DNA of 64,000 bases from Azoarcus sp. (GCA_031265765.1 JAISCE010000011.1:56851-120850); one strand, 5' to 3'. Positions 26,361 to 38,654 are shown, numbered from the stretch's first letter. The notes: generated by a model from the sequence alone, not told the origin. Numbers and translations are program-made.

Positions 26361-27761
26361 ATGACCGCATCCCGCGACTACGTCGTTGCCGACCTCACCC
26401 TCGCCGGGTGGGGCCGCAAAGAAATCGCCATCGCCGAAACCGAAATGCCGGGCCTGATGGCGATCCGCGAGGAATATGCCGGAAGCCAACCCCTGAAGGG
26501 CGCGCGTATCGCCGGCTCGCTGCACATGACCATCCAGACGGCGGTGTTGATCGAAACGCTCACCGCGCTGGGCGCGCAAGTGCGTTGGGCTTCCTGCAAC
26601 ATCTTTTCCACCCAGGATCACGCCGCCGCCGCCATCGCCGCGAGCGGCGTCCCGGTATTCGCGGCCAAGGGCGAAAGCCTGGAAGATTACTGGAAGTATA
26701 CCCATCGCATTTTCGATTGGCCCGGCGGCGAATCCGCCAACATGATCCTGGACGACGGCGGCGATGCCACCTTGCTGCTGCATCTGGGCGCGAAAGCGGA
26801 AAAAGAGCCCTCCGCGCTGGCAAATCCCTCCTGCGAAGAAGAAACCGTACTTTTCGCCGCCATCCGGGAGCGGCTGGAAACCGATCCGGCGTGGTACTCG
26901 GTTCGCGCCGCCCGCATCCGGGGCGTCACCGAAGAAACCACGACCGGCGTGCATCGCCTCTATCAAATGCACGCGCGGGGCGAACTCGGATTCCCCGCCA
27001 TCAACGTCAACGATTCGGTGACGAAATCCAAATTCGATAATCTCTACGGTTGCCGCGAATCGCTGGTCGACGGCATCAAGCGCGCCACCGACGTCATGAT
27101 CGCGGGCAAGATCGCCGTCGTCCTCGGCTATGGCGATGTCGGCAAGGGCTGCGCCCAATCCCTGAAGGGCCTCGGCGCGACGGTCTGGATCACCGAGATC
27201 GACCCCATCTGCGCCCTGCAAGCCGCGATGGAAGGCTATCGCGTCGTCGACATGAACGCCGCCGCCGCATCGGGCGACATCTTCGTCACCACCACCGGCA
27301 ACGTCAAAGTCATCACCCATGGGCACATGCGGGCGATGAAGCACAACAGCATCGTCTGCAACATCGGGCACTTCGATTCCGAGATCGACGTAGCGAGCCT
27401 CAGGCAATACCCGTGGGAAAACATCAAGCCGCAGGTCGATCACATCATCTTCCCGGACGGCAAGCGCCTTATCCTGCTGGCCGAAGGGCGGCTCGTGAAT
27501 CTCGGCTGCGCCACCGGCCACCCCAGTTTCGTGATGAGCAATTCTTTCACCAACCAGACGCTGGCGCAAATCGAACTTTTCACCCGAAGCGCCGATTACC
27601 CGGTCGGCGTCTACACGTTGCCCAAGAAACTGGACGAAATGGTAGCGCGCCTGCATTTGAACAAGATCGGCGCGCATTTGACGACGCTCACGCCGGAGCA
27701 GGCGGCATACATCGGCGTGCCGGTCGAGGGGCCGTACAAAGCGGAGCATTACCGGTATTGA
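26361..27761 (+). CDS. ahcY: Adenosylhomocysteinase
   Basis: SAH hydrolase converts S-adenosylhomocysteine to adenosine and homocysteine with bound NAD, relieving product inhibition of methyltransferases. The 466-residue protein has [15 protein letters not shown], the NAD-binding [13 protein letters not shown], the conserved [13 protein letters not shown] with its active-site lysine, and the C-terminal KAEHYRY. It includes the insert typical of the proteobacterial form (about 150-190). Expression is governed by the riboswitch just upstream. ttcA follows after 133 nt. Confidence 0.97.
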   Translation: MTASRDYVVADLTLAGWGRKEIAIAETEMPGLMAIREEYAGSQPLKGARIAGSLHMTIQTAVLIETLTALGAQVRWASCNIFSTQDHAAAAIAASGVPVFAAKGESLEDYWKYTHRIFDWPGGESANMILDDGGDATLLLHLGAKAEKEPSALANPSCEEETVLFAAIRERLETDPAWYSVRAARIRGVTEETTTGVHRLYQMHARGELGFPAINVNDSVTKSKFDNLYGCRESLVDGIKRATDVMIAGKIAVVLGYGDVGKGCAQSLKGLGATVWITEIDPICALQAAMEGYRVVDMNAAAASGDIFVTTTGNVKVITHGHMRAMKHNSIVCNIGHFDSEIDVASLRQYPWENIKPQVDHIIFPDGKRLILLAEGRLVNLGCATGHPSFVMSNSFTNQTLAQIELFTRSADYPVGVYTLPKKLDEMVARLHLNKIGAHLTTLTPEQAAYIGVPVEGPYKAEHYRY

Positions 27762-27894
27762 GTAAAACCGCGAACCGGCGAAAGTTTGCGCGAAACGCGG
27801 ATAGCGAGGGCGGCGGATCGACTTCTTGCCGGGGAAAAGACCGGAATGAAAAGCCGGGTACAATCCATCGCTTCCCTGTTCCGTCCTTTTTGCC

Positions 27895-28800
27895 GTGACC
27901 GACATCGTTATCCAGCCCGCCAGCAAGCGTTTCATCAGCCTCGAAAAATGGCTATTGCGCCGAATCGGCAAGGCGATTGCCGATTACGGCATGATCGGCT
28001 CCGGCGATACGGTCATGGTGTGCGTCTCCGGCGGGAAGGATTCTTATACGCTGCTCTCCTGCCTCCTGGCTTTGCGCGAGCGTGCGCCGGTCGATTTCCG
28101 CATCGTGGCGATGAATCTCGACCAGCGCCAGCCTGGTTTTCCCGAAGATGTGTTGCCGGCGTATTTCGAGAAGATCGGCGTCGAATACCGTATCGTTACC
28201 GAAGATACTTACTCCATCGTCAAAGACAGGATTCCGGAAGGCAAAACGTCCTGTTCGCTGTGCTCGCGCCTGCGCCGCGGCATTATTTACCGCACGGCGC
28301 GCGAGATCGGCGCAACCCGTATCGCGCTCGGACATCACCGCGAGGATATTCTCGAAACGCTTTTCCTGAACATGTTTTTCGGCGGACGGATCAAGGCCAT
28401 GCCGCCGAAGTTGAAAAGCGACGATGGCAGGCATATCGTCATCCGCCCGATGGCGTATTGCGCCGAGGCCGACATCGTCCGTTATGCGCGCGCAAAGGCG
28501 TTTCCGATCATTCCCTGCACTTTGTGCGGCTCGCAGGAAAACGCCCAGCGCCAACAGATCAAGGCCATGTTGCAGGACTGGGAACGGTTGTATCCGGGCC
28601 GCATCGAGTCGCTCGCCGCGTCGCTCAGGAATGTGACGCCGTCCCATCTGGGCGACAGCCGTCTTTTTGATTTTGCGCATCTGGAGCGCGGCGCGGACGC
28701 TGCCGGAAGCGGCGATGAGGGAGATGCCGGTTCCGGCGTTCCGCCGCCACGGACGAGCGGCTTCGATTCTGTCCGTGTTATACGCGCGAAATTCCGGTAA
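27895..28800 (+). CDS. ttcA: tRNA 2-thiocytidine synthetase
   Basis: TtcA inserts sulphur at C32 of certain tRNAs using ATP and a [4Fe-4S] cluster. The 301-residue protein shows the PP-loop SGGKDS (45-50), the cluster cysteines CSLC (C120, C123) and the third conserved cysteine in IPCTLCGSQ, plus [16 protein letters not shown]. The C-terminal 35 residues ([15 protein letters not shown]...) are a low-complexity extension. The start GTG 27895 fits the family alignment, but there is no clear ribosome site. TACAAT near 27864 may be its -10. Confidence 0.94.
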   Translation: MTDIVIQPASKRFISLEKWLLRRIGKAIADYGMIGSGDTVMVCVSGGKDSYTLLSCLLALRERAPVDFRIVAMNLDQRQPGFPEDVLPAYFEKIGVEYRIVTEDTYSIVKDRIPEGKTSCSLCSRLRRGIIYRTAREIGATRIALGHHREDILETLFLNMFFGGRIKAMPPKLKSDDGRHIVIRPMAYCAEADIVRYARAKAFPIIPCTLCGSQENAQRQQIKAMLQDWERLYPGRIESLAASLRNVTPSHLGDSRLFDFAHLERGADAAGSGDEGDAGSGVPPPRTSGFDSVRVIRAKFR

Positions 28801-28838
28801 TCGACTATGGCATAATCCCCCTTCCTGCTTCCGGGGTA

Positions 28839-29852
28839 ATGACTTCCATAGCGACTACTGCCATGTCCAACGCTCAAAACCTGTGTGTTCTCGCAGCCGA
28901 AATCGTCGGGGGCGACCGTCTTGCCGCGCGGCTCGAGGAAGCCGAGGCGGTTCGCGCCATGGAACGCTGCGTGAATCGCGTCGATCTTGCCATCGGCGGT
29001 AGCGGCGGCGAAATCGTTACCCGCGATGCCGCTACGGTCGTCGCGGCGTTTACGCAATGCGATAGCGGTATCGTGGCCGCTTGCGAAGCCATCGACCGGG
29101 TGCGCAAGCTGCCGCCCGTGAGCGGCGCCCAGATGCAACTCCGGATCGGCGTCCACTATGGCGTCATCGAGGGCGTTCATGGCGAAGGCGTGGAAGGCGC
29201 GCGCCTGATACTCCGCGCCTGTACCGCCGGTCAATCGCTGGCGAGTTTCGCCGCGGTCGCCGAGTTGAGCGCATCGGTGCGGCATTTCGTCGGCGCCGAG
29301 CCGTTTCACGGCGACCTTCATGGCGCTTTGCCATGGCCGGTCTTCGGTTTCGGCAATCAAACCGCACAAAACGGCGCGGCGGCTTTCCCGCAATCGCGTC
29401 CGTCATCCGCTTCGCCCCTCACAAGTACGCACCCCACCGGATTGTTTCTCGCCGGGGGGTCGCCCCTCGCAGGCTCGCGCCCCGCCGGATCGCAGCATTC
29501 TTCAAACGCGCCGCCGCAAGCTGCGTCCGGGCCGCGCTTGCGCCTGCATCACCGGCAAAAGACGATATTCGTCGAAGAAAACCGCCCCGTCGTCCTGATC
29601 GGACGCGAGCATGGTAACGATATTGTCATCGACGATCCGCGCGCATCGCGCCAGCATGCGCGCATCGAGCGGCGGCGCGGCGGTTTCGTGTTGATCGACC
29701 AGAGCACCAACGGCTGTTTCGTGATGGTCGATGGCCAGGAAGAACGCTGCATCAAGGACAGCGAATGCCCCGTTTCCGCCGCCGGGCGGATCGGCTGCGG
29801 CTTCTCCTCGCAAGAGTTCGAGGACGACCTCGTATTCTTCGAGGTTGCCTGA
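28839..29852 (+). CDS. FHA-domain protein with a degenerate class III cyclase-like domain
   Basis: This 337-residue cytosolic protein has two parts. Residues about 12-165 resemble a class III nucleotidyl cyclase fold (ENLCVLAAEIVGGDRL-type opening, LRIGVHYGVIEG) but lack the metal-binding aspartates, so catalysis is unlikely. Residues about 235-310 form an FHA phosphothreonine-binding domain (LIGREHGNDIVIDDPRASRQHARI and STNG). A Ser/Pro-rich linker between them contains a 16-residue imperfect repeat (48-bp period at 29412 and 29460). ATG 28863 is an alternative start eight codons on. CATAAT at 28811-28816 may be the -10. It may read a Ser/Thr kinase signal; no partner is encoded here. Confidence 0.75.
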   Translation: MTSIATTAMSNAQNLCVLAAEIVGGDRLAARLEEAEAVRAMERCVNRVDLAIGGSGGEIVTRDAATVVAAFTQCDSGIVAACEAIDRVRKLPPVSGAQMQLRIGVHYGVIEGVHGEGVEGARLILRACTAGQSLASFAAVAELSASVRHFVGAEPFHGDLHGALPWPVFGFGNQTAQNGAAAFPQSRPSSASPLTSTHPTGLFLAGGSPLAGSRPAGSQHSSNAPPQAASGPRLRLHHRQKTIFVEENRPVVLIGREHGNDIVIDDPRASRQHARIERRRGGFVLIDQSTNGCFVMVDGQEERCIKDSECPVSAAGRIGCGFSSQEFEDDLVFFEVA

Positions 29853-29968
29853 GCCGCGCCTCGCCGCCGGGGTCGCGCCATGGTTTCGCTAAAATGGCAA
29901 GGCTGGCGCACGCCATGCGCTGCCGCGCTTCGCTAGAATGAACGGCTTGTCCTGTTCCGTCCATCGCA

Positions 29969-32900
29969 ATGAACCCACGTTTGCGTGAAGTCCCCTACAA
30001 CTACACTTCGTTCTCCGACCGCGAGATTGTCATCCGCTTGCTTGGCGCGGACGCCTGGACGATGCTCGACGAGTTGCGCGGCGAGCGGGTCACGGGACGC
30101 TCGGCGCGCATGCTCTACGAGGCGCTCGGCGATATCTGGGTCGTGCGCCGCAATCCTTACCTCGAAGACGATCTGCTCACCAGCCGCAAGCGCCGTGAAG
30201 CCTTGATCCAGGCGCTCAATCATCGCGTCGACGAGGTCGACGACCGCCGCCAGGGCAATGAGCGCGTGGCTCTGCTCGTCGCGCGCGTGCGCGCGGCGGT
30301 GACCGGTTTCGAGTCCTGGTTCGAGGAAACCGCGCATCGCCGCCGCGCCGTCCGTCAACGCTTTTCCCGCTACACCCGCGCCGACAACATTTGTTTCGAC
30401 GGTCATGCCCGCGTCGCGCACGTTACCGATGCGACCGACTGGCGGGTCGAATATCCGTTCGTCGTCCTTTATCCCGACAGCGAAAAAGAAGTCGCGCCGC
30501 TGGTGCGCGGCGCTATCGCGCTGGGCTTGAGCATCGTGCCGCGCGGCGGCGGCACCGGCTATACGGGCGGCGCCATTCCGCTCGACGCGAAGTCGGTTGT
30601 CATCAACACCGAAAAGCTCAACCATGTCGACCCCATCGAACGAATCGCCTTATGCGATGCCATGGGCCAGCCGATGGCGGCGACCCATCCCACCATTCGC
30701 ACCGGCGCGGGCGTCATCACCGAACGCGTCGCGGAAGCGGCGGGCCAGGCCGGGCTGGTCTTCGCGGTCGATCCGACCTCGGCCTCGGCTTCTACCGTCG
30801 GGGGCAACGTCGCGATGAACGCCGGGGGTAAAAAGGCGGTGCTGTGGGGGACGGCGCTCGACAATCTGGCGTGGTGGCGAATGGTCACGCCCGATGGCAA
30901 CTGGCTCGAAGTCGAACGGCTCGACCACAATTTCGGCAAGATCCACGAACAAAAAGACGTTCGTTTCCGCTTGCGCCGCATCGACGGCGCGCGCGGTTCG
31001 CTGCTCGGCGAGGGTATTCTCCTGATGCCTGGGGTGCGATGCCGCAAGGACGGTCTCGGCAAGGATGTTACCGACAAATTCCTCGGCGGCATTCCCGGCG
31101 TGCAGAAAGAAGGCACTGACGGCATCATCGTCGCGGCCCGCTGGGTGCTGCACGAAATGCCGCCCGTCGCGCGCACCGTGTGCCTCGAATTTTTCGGACA
31201 GGTGCGCGAGGCGGTGCCCGCCATCGTCGATATCACCGATTACTTCAAGCCCGGCGGCGGCGGACACGCGGCGAATGTGCAACTCGCCGGGTTGGAACAC
31301 ATGGACGAGCGTTACGTGAAAGCGGTCGGCTATACGACCAGGGCCCGCCGCCACGGACGCCCGAAGATGGTATTGATCGGCGACATCGTCGGCTTCGACG
31401 AAACCGCGGTCATGACCGCCGCCGCCGAAGTCGTGCGCATGACCCACGCGCGCGCCGCCGAAGGCTTCATCGCCGTCTCGCCCGAACAGCGCAAGCGTTT
31501 CTGGCTCGAACGCGGACGCACCGCCGCGATCTCGCGGCACACCAATGCTTTCAAGATCAACGAGGACGTGGTGATCCCGCTGCCGCGCATGGGCGACTAT
31601 TGCGACGGCATCGAGCGTATCAACATTGAACTGTCCATCCGGAACAAACTGGATTTGTGCGCGGCGCTCGCGGGTTTTCTTTCCGGCGCGTTGCCGCTCG
31701 ACCAGGGCGACGCCAATCTCGCCTCGGAGGAATTGATCGGCGACCGGCGCGACGCCGCCCTTGCCTATATCGAAACCGTGCGCGGACGCTGGCAGTGGCT
31801 GCTGGAAAATCTCGACCTGCCGCTGGCCGAAGCCGAAGGGATGTTCGACGCCCTCGGCGTGAACGCGGGCGAATTGAGCAACCGCGCGGCCAATCCGGCG
31901 CTTTTCCACCGCTTGCAGGATTACTCCATCCGCGTATCGTGGAAAACCGAGCTTGCGCCCCGGCTCTCGAAAATCTTCGACGGCGTCATCTTCCGTCCCG
32001 TGCTGGAAAAAATCGATGCGCTGCATCGCCAGGTCTTGCGCGGGCGGGTTTTCGTCGCGCTGCACATGCATGCGGGCGACGGCAATGTACACACCAACAT
32101 CCCGGTCAATTCCGACGATTACGAAATGCTCCGCACCGCCGGCAGCGCCGTCGACCGCATCATGGCGCTGGCGCGCTCGTTGGGCGGCGTCGTCTCGGGC
32201 GAGCACGGCATCGGCATTACCAAGCTCGATTACCTGACCGACGCGGAGATGGCGCCGTTCCGCTCCTACAAGGCCAAGGTCGATCCGGAAAATCGTTTCA
32301 ATCGCGGCAAGCTCATGCCCGGCGGCAATCTGGCGAACGCCTACACTCCGAGTTTCAATTTGATGGGGCATGAATCCCTCATCATGGAGCAAACCGAGAT
32401 CGGGGCCATCGCCCACGCCATCAAGGACTGCCTGCGCTGCGGCAAATGCAAACCCGTCTGCTCCACCCACGTTCCGCGCGCCAATCTGCTCTACAGTCCG
32501 CGCAACAAGATCCTCTCGACATCGCTGCTCATCGAAGCCCTGCTTTACGAGGAGCAAACCCGGCGCGGCGTCTCGCTCGCGCACTGGAGCGAATTCGAGG
32601 ACGTTTCCGACCACTGCACCGTCTGCCACCGCTGCGAAAAGCCCTGTCCGGTCGACATCGACTTCGGCAAGGTTTCCATCAGCATGCGCAACTTGCTGCG
32701 CAAGCAGAAAAAACGCTCTTTCAACCCCGGCAAGGCCGCCGCCATGGCCTTCCTCACCCTCAAGGACCCGGCCCTGATCGGCGCGATGCGTACCGTCATG
32801 CTCCGCCTGGGCTACAAACTCCAGCGCATCGCATACCGGCTCGGGCGCAAGTCGCTTCTCGTCCGCAAGCAGCTCAAGGCGCCGCCCGCCACCGTCGGGC

Positions 32901-33814
32901 GCGCTTCGCTCAAGAGCCAGGTCATCCACCTCATCAACCGGCCCATGCCCGGCAACTTGCCGCGCCGGACGAGCCGCGCCATGCTCGATCTGGAAGACAG
33001 CGCGATTATCCCCGTCATCCGCGACCCGGCCAAGGCCGCGACCGATGCGGAAGCCGTCTTCTATTTTCCCGGCTGCGGTTCGGAGCGGCAATTCGGCCAG
33101 ATCAGTCTCGCCACCCAGGCCATGCTCTACCATCTCGGCGTGCAGACCGTGCTGCCGCCCGGCTACCTGTGCTGCGGCTTTCCGCAGACCGCCGCCGGCA
33201 ATGAGGACAAAGGCCAGAAAATCAGCACCGAAAACCGCGTGCTTTTCCACCGCGTCGCCAATACGCTCAACTATCTCGACATCAAGACCGTCATCGTTTC
33301 CTGCGGCACCTGCATGGATCAGCTTCTGGGGTACGAATTCGACAAAATCTTCCCTGGCTGCCGCTTGCTCGACATCCACGAATACCTCATGGAGAAAGGC
33401 ATCGGGCTCGAAAGCGCGGCGGGCGCGAGCTACCTTTTCCACGATCCCTGCCATACCCCGATGAAGCAGTATCCCGCCCTCGAAGTCGCCGGAAAACTCC
33501 TTGGCGCGCCCGTCGCGCTCTCCGATCGCTGCTGCGGCGAATCCGGCACATTGGCGGTCGCCCGGCCCGACATCTCCACTCAGGTGAGATTCCGCAAGCA
33601 GGAAGAAATCGAGAAGAACGCCAGCGGCCCGGTTCGCATCCTCACCGCCTGTCCAAGCTGCCTGCAAGGGCTGGCGCGCTATGCCAATGTGGCGGACGGC
33701 GTCGAGGCAGATTATCTCGTCGTCGAACTCGCCCGCAGGACGATGGGAGAGGGCTGGCTGGCGTATTACGTGGAGCGGGTCAACGATGGCGGCATCGAGC
33801 GGGTGCTGTTATAG
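29969..33814 (+). CDS. DUF3683 FAD-linked oxidase/Fe-S/CCG fusion oxidoreductase
   Basis: This 1281-residue protein joins a DUF3683 N-terminal domain (about 1-135), a VAO-type FAD domain ([15 protein letters not shown] and [15 protein letters not shown]) with a FAD-oxidase C domain (about 640-780), two 4Fe-4S motifs ([11 protein letters not shown] near 821 and [11 protein letters not shown] near 883) and two CCG domains (CCGFPQT near 1068, CCGESGT near 1187). The layout is that of D-lactate or glycolate dehydrogenases whose subunits are fused in one chain; electrons probably go to quinone. Substrate is not certain. The start ATG 29969 is 31 nt after TAGAAT. It is complete and in frame throughout. 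Confidence 0.88.
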   Translation: MNPRLREVPYNYTSFSDREIVIRLLGADAWTMLDELRGERVTGRSARMLYEALGDIWVVRRNPYLEDDLLTSRKRREALIQALNHRVDEVDDRRQGNERVALLVARVRAAVTGFESWFEETAHRRRAVRQRFSRYTRADNICFDGHARVAHVTDATDWRVEYPFVVLYPDSEKEVAPLVRGAIALGLSIVPRGGGTGYTGGAIPLDAKSVVINTEKLNHVDPIERIALCDAMGQPMAATHPTIRTGAGVITERVAEAAGQAGLVFAVDPTSASASTVGGNVAMNAGGKKAVLWGTALDNLAWWRMVTPDGNWLEVERLDHNFGKIHEQKDVRFRLRRIDGARGSLLGEGILLMPGVRCRKDGLGKDVTDKFLGGIPGVQKEGTDGIIVAARWVLHEMPPVARTVCLEFFGQVREAVPAIVDITDYFKPGGGGHAANVQLAGLEHMDERYVKAVGYTTRARRHGRPKMVLIGDIVGFDETAVMTAAAEVVRMTHARAAEGFIAVSPEQRKRFWLERGRTAAISRHTNAFKINEDVVIPLPRMGDYCDGIERINIELSIRNKLDLCAALAGFLSGALPLDQGDANLASEELIGDRRDAALAYIETVRGRWQWLLENLDLPLAEAEGMFDALGVNAGELSNRAANPALFHRLQDYSIRVSWKTELAPRLSKIFDGVIFRPVLEKIDALHRQVLRGRVFVALHMHAGDGNVHTNIPVNSDDYEMLRTAGSAVDRIMALARSLGGVVSGEHGIGITKLDYLTDAEMAPFRSYKAKVDPENRFNRGKLMPGGNLANAYTPSFNLMGHESLIMEQTEIGAIAHAIKDCLRCGKCKPVCSTHVPRANLLYSPRNKILSTSLLIEALLYEEQTRRGVSLAHWSEFEDVSDHCTVCHRCEKPCPVDIDFGKVSISMRNLLRKQKKRSFNPGKAAAMAFLTLKDPALIGAMRTVMLRLGYKLQRIAYRLGRKSLLVRKQLKAPPATVGRASLKSQVIHLINRPMPGNLPRRTSRAMLDLEDSAIIPVIRDPAKAATDAEAVFYFPGCGSERQFGQISLATQAMLYHLGVQTVLPPGYLCCGFPQTAAGNEDKGQKISTENRVLFHRVANTLNYLDIKTVIVSCGTCMDQLLGYEFDKIFPGCRLLDIHEYLMEKGIGLESAAGASYLFHDPCHTPMKQYPALEVAGKLLGAPVALSDRCCGESGTLAVARPDISTQVRFRKQEEIEKNASGPVRILTACPSCLQGLARYANVADGVEADYLVVELARRTMGEGWLAYYVERVNDGGIERVLL

Positions 33815-34007
33815 CCCGCAGATGCCGGGGCGTATTCTGTCGAATGGGCGGGAACACAACGAAACGTTGAAATAAGCGTTGCCCAGCCGGCGGTCGTGGG
33901 TGAGGGGCAGGTCAATCATCAGCGTAATGCAGATGGCCGCCGCTGGATGTTCATGGTATATGCGCGTGCGGTCGCCCCGACGAAAGGGTCTCGGCGCGCC
34001 GCGCGCC

Positions 34008-35228
34008 CTAGAATTCATCCAGCATGATATTTTCGCGCTCGACGCCGAGATCGAGCAGCATCTTGATGACTGAAGCATTCATCATCGCGGGGCCGCACAT
34101 ATAGAATTCGCAGTCCTCCGGCGCGGGGTGATCCTTCAGGTAGTTTTCGTAGAGTACGTTGTGGATGAAGCCGGACGGCCCCGTCCAGTTGTCTTCCGGC
34201 AGCGGATCGGAGAGCGCCAGCGTCCAGATGAAATTGGGGTTGTCGGCCTGTAGCTGGTTGAATTCGTCGATGTAGAAGGCTTCCCGCAACGATCTTGCAC
34301 CGTACCAGAAGCTGATTTTGCGTTTTGTCTTCAAACGCTTCATTTGGTCGAAGATGTGCGAACGCATCGGCGCCATGCCCGCGCCGCCGCCGATGAAGAT
34401 CATTTCGGCGTCCGTTTCCCTGGCGAAGAATTCGCCGAAGGGGCCGTAGACGGTGATCTTGTCGCCCGGTTTCAGGTTGAAGACATAGGAGGACATTTTG
34501 CCCGGCGGGATGTCGTCGCGGTTGGGCGGCGGCGGGGCGACGCGGATGTCGAATTTGACGATGCCCTTTTCTTCCGGATAGTTCGCCATCGAATAGGCGC
34601 GTGTGACCGGTTCGTCTACTTTCGAGACGTAGCGCCACATGTCGTATTTGTCCCAATCGCCCCGGTATTCCGGCTGGATGTCGAAATCCTTGTAGTCGAC
34701 TGTGTGCGGCGGGCATTCGAGCTGCACATAGCCGCCCGCGCGGAAGTCGACGCGCTCGCCTTCCGGCAGCCGCAGGGTGAGTTCCTTGATGAAGGTGGCG
34801 ACGTTGGGGTTCGATTCCACCGTGCATTCCCATTTCTTGACGCCGAAGATTTCATCGGGCACCTGGATCTTCATCGACTGCTTGACCGGCGCTTGGCAGG
34901 ACAGCCGCCATCCGGCGCGGGCTTCGCGCCTGGTGAAATGCGGCTCCTCGGTGGGCAGCATGTCGCCGCCGCCTTCGAGCACCTGGCATTTGCATTGTCC
35001 GCAGGTGCCGCCGCCGCCACAGGCGGAAGAAAGAAAGATGCCGTTTGCCGCCAGCGTTTGCAGCAGCTTGCCGCCCGCGGGCACGGTGATGTTGCGCTCG
35101 CCGTTGATGGAGATGTCGATGTCGCCGCTGCTGACCAGCCAGGCGCGCGCCAGCAGGATGATGGCCGCAAGCGCGAGCACGACGCCGGTAAACATGCCGA
35201 TGGCGAGGATCATTTCCTGTGTGTTCAT
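34008..35228 (-). CDS. nqrF: Na+-translocating NADH:quinone reductase subunit F
   Basis: NqrF is the NADH-oxidising entry of the sodium pump. The 406-residue protein has an N-terminal membrane helix (about 8-30), a 2Fe-2S domain with Cys70, Cys76, Cys79 and Cys111, an FAD-binding domain (RAYSMANYP) and an NADH domain ([16 protein letters not shown]), ending in MLDEF as usual. GGAAG precedes the ATG. It is last in the nqrABCDEF operon, 132 nt after nqrE, a larger gap than elsewhere in the operon but without a terminator I can see. Confidence 0.97.
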   Translation of the reverse strand: MNTQEMILAIGMFTGVVLALAAIILLARAWLVSSGDIDISINGERNITVPAGGKLLQTLAANGIFLSSACGGGGTCGQCKCQVLEGGGDMLPTEEPHFTRREARAGWRLSCQAPVKQSMKIQVPDEIFGVKKWECTVESNPNVATFIKELTLRLPEGERVDFRAGGYVQLECPPHTVDYKDFDIQPEYRGDWDKYDMWRYVSKVDEPVTRAYSMANYPEEKGIVKFDIRVAPPPPNRDDIPPGKMSSYVFNLKPGDKITVYGPFGEFFARETDAEMIFIGGGAGMAPMRSHIFDQMKRLKTKRKISFWYGARSLREAFYIDEFNQLQADNPNFIWTLALSDPLPEDNWTGPSGFIHNVLYENYLKDHPAPEDCEFYMCGPAMMNASVIKMLLDLGVERENIMLDEF

Positions 35229-35360
35229 CGTGGCTTCCTTATAAAACGATAGCGTTCACCGCGCGTCCGGAATTTGTTTCGATCATGTTCGGAATCCCGC
35301 GCCCCGCGCGATTCCTGCCGGAAAGACGAGGGCAAGCGACAAAATCCTTCCCAGGTAGTT

Positions 35361-35969
35361 TCAAAGCTGCACGCCGGAAAACGACATGAATCCCAGCGAC
35401 ATCAGCCCGATGATGATGAAGGTGATGCCCAGTCCTTGCAATCCGGCGGGTACGTCGCTGTATTTCAGCTTCTCGCGGATGCCGGCGAGCAGCGCGATGG
35501 CCAGCGCCCAGGACAGGCCGGAACCGAGGCCGTAGACCACCGATTCGGAAAAGTCGTAGTCGCGTTCCACCATGAAAAGGGAACCGGCCATGATGACGCA
35601 GTTGACGGTGATGAGCGGCAGGAAGATGCCGAGCGCGTTGTAGAGCGCGGGCAGGTATTTGTCCAGCGCCATTTCCAGGATTTGCACGATGGCGGCGATG
35701 ACGCCGATGTAGGTGAGGAAGCCGAGGTAGGACAGGTCGACGTCCAGCAGCCCCGCCCAGGCCAGCGCCCCGTCTTTGAGCAAATAGGTGTAGACGAGGT
35801 TGTTGGCGGGCAGCGTGATGACTTGCACCACGACTACCGCGATGCCGAGGCCGATGGCCGTTTCCACTTTCTTGGAAATGGCGATGAAGGAGCACATCCC
35901 CAGGAAGAAGGCGAGCGCCATGTTTTCGATGAACACGGCGCGCACGAAAAGACTCAAGAGGTGTTCCAC
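35361..35969 (-). CDS. nqrE: Na+-translocating NADH:quinone reductase subunit E
   Basis: This 202-residue integral membrane subunit has six helices in an inverted two-fold repeat with NqrD and contributes the cysteine-ligated intramembrane iron site (conserved Cys in [11 protein letters not shown] and TVNCVIM). It starts with GTG, preceded by GGAGACTGAC. One nucleotide separates it from nqrD. Confidence 0.96.
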   Translation of the reverse strand: MEHLLSLFVRAVFIENMALAFFLGMCSFIAISKKVETAIGLGIAVVVVQVITLPANNLVYTYLLKDGALAWAGLLDVDLSYLGFLTYIGVIAAIVQILEMALDKYLPALYNALGIFLPLITVNCVIMAGSLFMVERDYDFSESVVYGLGSGLSWALAIALLAGIREKLKYSDVPAGLQGLGITFIIIGLMSLGFMSFSGVQL

Positions 35970-35970
35970 G

Positions 35971-36636
35971 TCAGTCTCCTTCCTTCACCTGCGGCGCGAG
36001 CTTGAAGTCCGCCGGTTCCTGTTGCGCCTTCTTCCACATCCGCAGCGCCCAGATGAACAGCCCGATCAGGAAGAAAGCCGAGGGCGGCAGCAGCAGCAGG
36101 CCGTTGGGTTCATACCAGCCGCCGTCTTTCACGAGCGGCAGGATTTCGTGCCCGAAGAGCTTTCCCGCGCCGAACAGTTCGCGCACGACGCCGAGCGCGA
36201 TCAGCATGAGGGAGTAGCCCAGTCCGTTGCCGATGCCGTCGAGAAAGGAGGCCCAGGGCGGGTTTTGCATGGCGAAGGCTTCGGCGCGGCCCATGACGAT
36301 GCAGTTGGTGATGATGAGGCCGACGAAGACGGAGAGCTGCTTGGCCAGGGTGAAGGCGTAGGCTCGCAGTATCTGGTCGACTACGATCACCAGCGAGGCG
36401 ATGATGACCATCTGCACGATCATGCGGATCGAAGCCGGGATCTGCGTGCGTATCATGGCGATGAAAAGGTTCGAGAAGGCCGTCACCGCCGTCAGCGCGA
36501 TGGCCATCACCAGCGCCGTATCGAGGTTGGAGGTGACCGCCAGCGCCGAGCAGATGCCGAGGATTTGCAGGGTAATGGGGTTGTTGTCGAAGACCGGGGT
36601 CAGGAGGATGTCTTTCGCGCTTGCTTGTTTCGCCAT
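35971..36636 (-). CDS. nqrD: Na+-translocating NADH:quinone reductase subunit D
   Basis: This 221-residue, six-helix subunit is homologous to NqrE and RnfE. The cysteine pair for the shared iron centre is visible in [12 protein letters not shown] and [19 protein letters not shown] precedes the ATG at usable spacing. It lies 23 nt after nqrC. Confidence 0.96.
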   Translation of the reverse strand: MAKQASAKDILLTPVFDNNPITLQILGICSALAVTSNLDTALVMAIALTAVTAFSNLFIAMIRTQIPASIRMIVQMVIIASLVIVVDQILRAYAFTLAKQLSVFVGLIITNCIVMGRAEAFAMQNPPWASFLDGIGNGLGYSLMLIALGVVRELFGAGKLFGHEILPLVKDGGWYEPNGLLLLPPSAFFLIGLFIWALRMWKKAQQEPADFKLAPQVKEGD

Positions 36637-36659
36637 GATTCAGACCTGTTCCGCGCTGT

Positions 36660-37448
36660 TCAAGCGCCGTTTCGGCGCAGTTTGTCGAGATAGGGGCCGA
36701 AGCCCTGTTCGCTCAGCCAGAAGTCGAGCAGTTTGTTGACGCCCTCGCTGGTGAGCGTCGCGCCCGCCAGCCCGTCTATCTGGTGCGGCGCGCCCTGCGC
36801 CGCGACGCCCTTGACGACCTTGATTGCCGTATGGCCTTCGTCGTCGAACAGGGTCTTGCCGGGCCATAGGGCTTTCCACTTGGGGTTATCCACTTCGCCG
36901 CCCAGGCCCGGCGTCTCGCCGTGCTGGTAGAAGCCCAGGCCGACCACGGTGTTCAGGTCCGGCTTGATGGCGAGAAAGCCATGGAGCGTCGACCACAGGC
37001 CGTAGCCGCGCACGGGCAGGATCAGGGCTTCCAGTTCGCTGCTGCCGTCGTCCTTGACCAGCCGGTACACCGTGGTGAACCGTTCGCGGCGCTTGATGAG
37101 GGCGATGTCTTCGTTGCCGGGCAGTTCGGCGGAGGTCTTGGGGTCTTTCGCGGCTTTCAGGGCATCGAAGCTGGCGGGATCGAACTGTGTGCTGACCTCT
37201 CCGGTCGTGAGATCGACGACTTGCGCCTCGATGCGGCGCTCGAAAAGCGCCCGCACTTCCCCGGCGGAGAGCCGCGCGCCGCCGATGCCGGCAATCGCCA
37301 GGATGCTGCGCTGCCTGTCGAGCAAGCGGTTTTGCTGCTGCGCGGGTTTCAGGTAGATGGCCGATCCGGCGACGAACACCGAGGCCACTAGGCTCACGAT
37401 GAACGCCACGATGAGCGTGCGCGCGGTCGATTCTTTATTGCTGGACAT
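36660..37448 (-). CDS. nqrC: Na+-translocating NADH:quinone reductase subunit C
   Basis: This 262-residue periplasmic flavoprotein is anchored by one helix (about 10-32) and carries covalent FMN on a threonine. The site reads D225-GLAGA-T231. The usual ApbE recognition pattern is D-x2-(S/T)-G-A-T, so Ala228 replaces the normal Ser/Thr; T231 itself is present. ATG 37448 has GGAGG upstream and overlaps the end of nqrB by 14 nt. An upstream in-frame start would add 11 residues inside nqrB. Confidence 0.95.
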   Translation of the reverse strand: MSSNKESTARTLIVAFIVSLVASVFVAGSAIYLKPAQQQNRLLDRQRSILAIAGIGGARLSAGEVRALFERRIEAQVVDLTTGEVSTQFDPASFDALKAAKDPKTSAELPGNEDIALIKRRERFTTVYRLVKDDGSSELEALILPVRGYGLWSTLHGFLAIKPDLNTVVGLGFYQHGETPGLGGEVDNPKWKALWPGKTLFDDEGHTAIKVVKGVAAQGAPHQIDGLAGATLTSEGVNKLLDFWLSEQGFGPYLDKLRRNGA

Positions 37449-38652
37449 GGCGTGCCATCCTCCGCTTGATGTTGGCCGCAACCACGAAGTGGTCGATCAG
37501 CGGGGCGCACAGGTTGCCGAACAGGATGGCCAGCATCATGCCCTCCGGGAAAGCCGGGTTCACCACCCGGATCAGCACCGCCATGACGCCGACCAGCGCG
37601 CCGAAAATCCATTTGCCGGTGTCGGTCATGGCGGCGGAAACCGGGTCGGTCGCCATGAAGAAAGCGCCGAAGGCGAAGCCGCCCATCACCAGGTGCCAGT
37701 ACCAGGGCACGGCGAACATCGGGTTTGTCTCCGAGCCGATGAGGTTGAAAATGAGGCTCAGGACGCCCATGCCGAGGAAGATACCGGCGACGATGCGCCA
37801 GGCCGCGATCCTCATCGCCAGCAGCGCCACGCCGCCGATGAGAATGGCGAGCGTGCCGGTCTCGCCGATCGAGCCGGGTATGAGACCGTAAAAAGCGTTC
37901 CACCACGTCAGCCCGCTTTCCGTCAACTGGGCGAGTCCGCCCTCGGCGGCCTGCGCCAGCGGCGTTGCGCCGGTGAAGCCGTCTGCCGCCGTCCACACCG
38001 CATTGCCGGAGATTTGCGCCGGATAGGCGAAAAAGAGAAAGGCCCGCCCGGCCAGCGCCGGATTGAGGAAGTTCTTGCCCGTGCCGCCGAATACTTCCTT
38101 GGCGATCACCACGCCGAAGCTGATGCCGAGCGCCGCCTGCCAGAGCGGGATCGTGGGCGGCAGGATGAGGGCGAACAGCACCGAGGTGACGAAGAAGCCT
38201 TCGTTGACTTCGTGTCCGCGAATCATGGCGAACAGCGCCTCCCAGAAGCCGCCGACAGCGAAGGTCACCAGATAGATCGGCACGAAGTACACCGCGCCAT
38301 GGATGAAGTTGTCCCACAGGCTGCCGGGATCGAAGCCCGCCAGCAGGCGGATGACGGCCAGGTGCCAATCCGTCGCCGCCGTCAGCAGTTCGGGATGCGC
38401 GGCATAGGCGCTGTTCGCCTGGCAACCCACGTTCCACATGCCGAAGAACATCGCCGGGAACGTGGCGAACCACACCAGGATCATCATCCGCTTGAGGTCG
38501 ATGCCGTCGCGCACGTGCGCCGTGCCGCGCGTGACGCTCGCCGGGCGGTAGAGAAAGGTGTCGGCGGCTTCGTAGAGCGCGAACCACTTCTCGAACCGTC
38601 CCCCCCTGGCGAAATGATGCTCGATGCTGTCGAGATACGAACGCAATCCCAT
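37435..38652 (-). CDS. nqrB: Na+-translocating NADH:quinone reductase subunit B
   Basis: This 405-residue membrane subunit has about ten helices, covalent FMN on Thr230 in the intact motif DGFTGAT, and a riboflavin site; it forms the main sodium channel. The start [14 protein letters not shown] fits the family and has AAGGAAGG upstream. It follows nqrA by 2 nt. Confidence 0.97.
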   Translation of the reverse strand: MGLRSYLDSIEHHFARGGRFEKWFALYEAADTFLYRPASVTRGTAHVRDGIDLKRMMILVWFATFPAMFFGMWNVGCQANSAYAAHPELLTAATDWHLAVIRLLAGFDPGSLWDNFIHGAVYFVPIYLVTFAVGGFWEALFAMIRGHEVNEGFFVTSVLFALILPPTIPLWQAALGISFGVVIAKEVFGGTGKNFLNPALAGRAFLFFAYPAQISGNAVWTAADGFTGATPLAQAAEGGLAQLTESGLTWWNAFYGLIPGSIGETGTLAILIGGVALLAMRIAAWRIVAGIFLGMGVLSLIFNLIGSETNPMFAVPWYWHLVMGGFAFGAFFMATDPVSAAMTDTGKWIFGALVGVMAVLIRVVNPAFPEGMMLAILFGNLCAPLIDHFVVAANIKRRMARHVQQ

Positions 38653-38654
38653 GT

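Noticed and set aside
30650..33667. Antisense frame of 1005 codons within the FAD/Fe-S oxidoreductase
   Set aside because: It mirrors the codon bias of the sense gene and shows no family motifs; the sense protein is complete and well conserved.
33815..34007. Minus-strand 89-codon frame between the oxidoreductase and nqrF
   Set aside because: It overlaps the nqrF end, has no ribosome site and no recognisable similarity; the 193-nt gap is better treated as non-coding.
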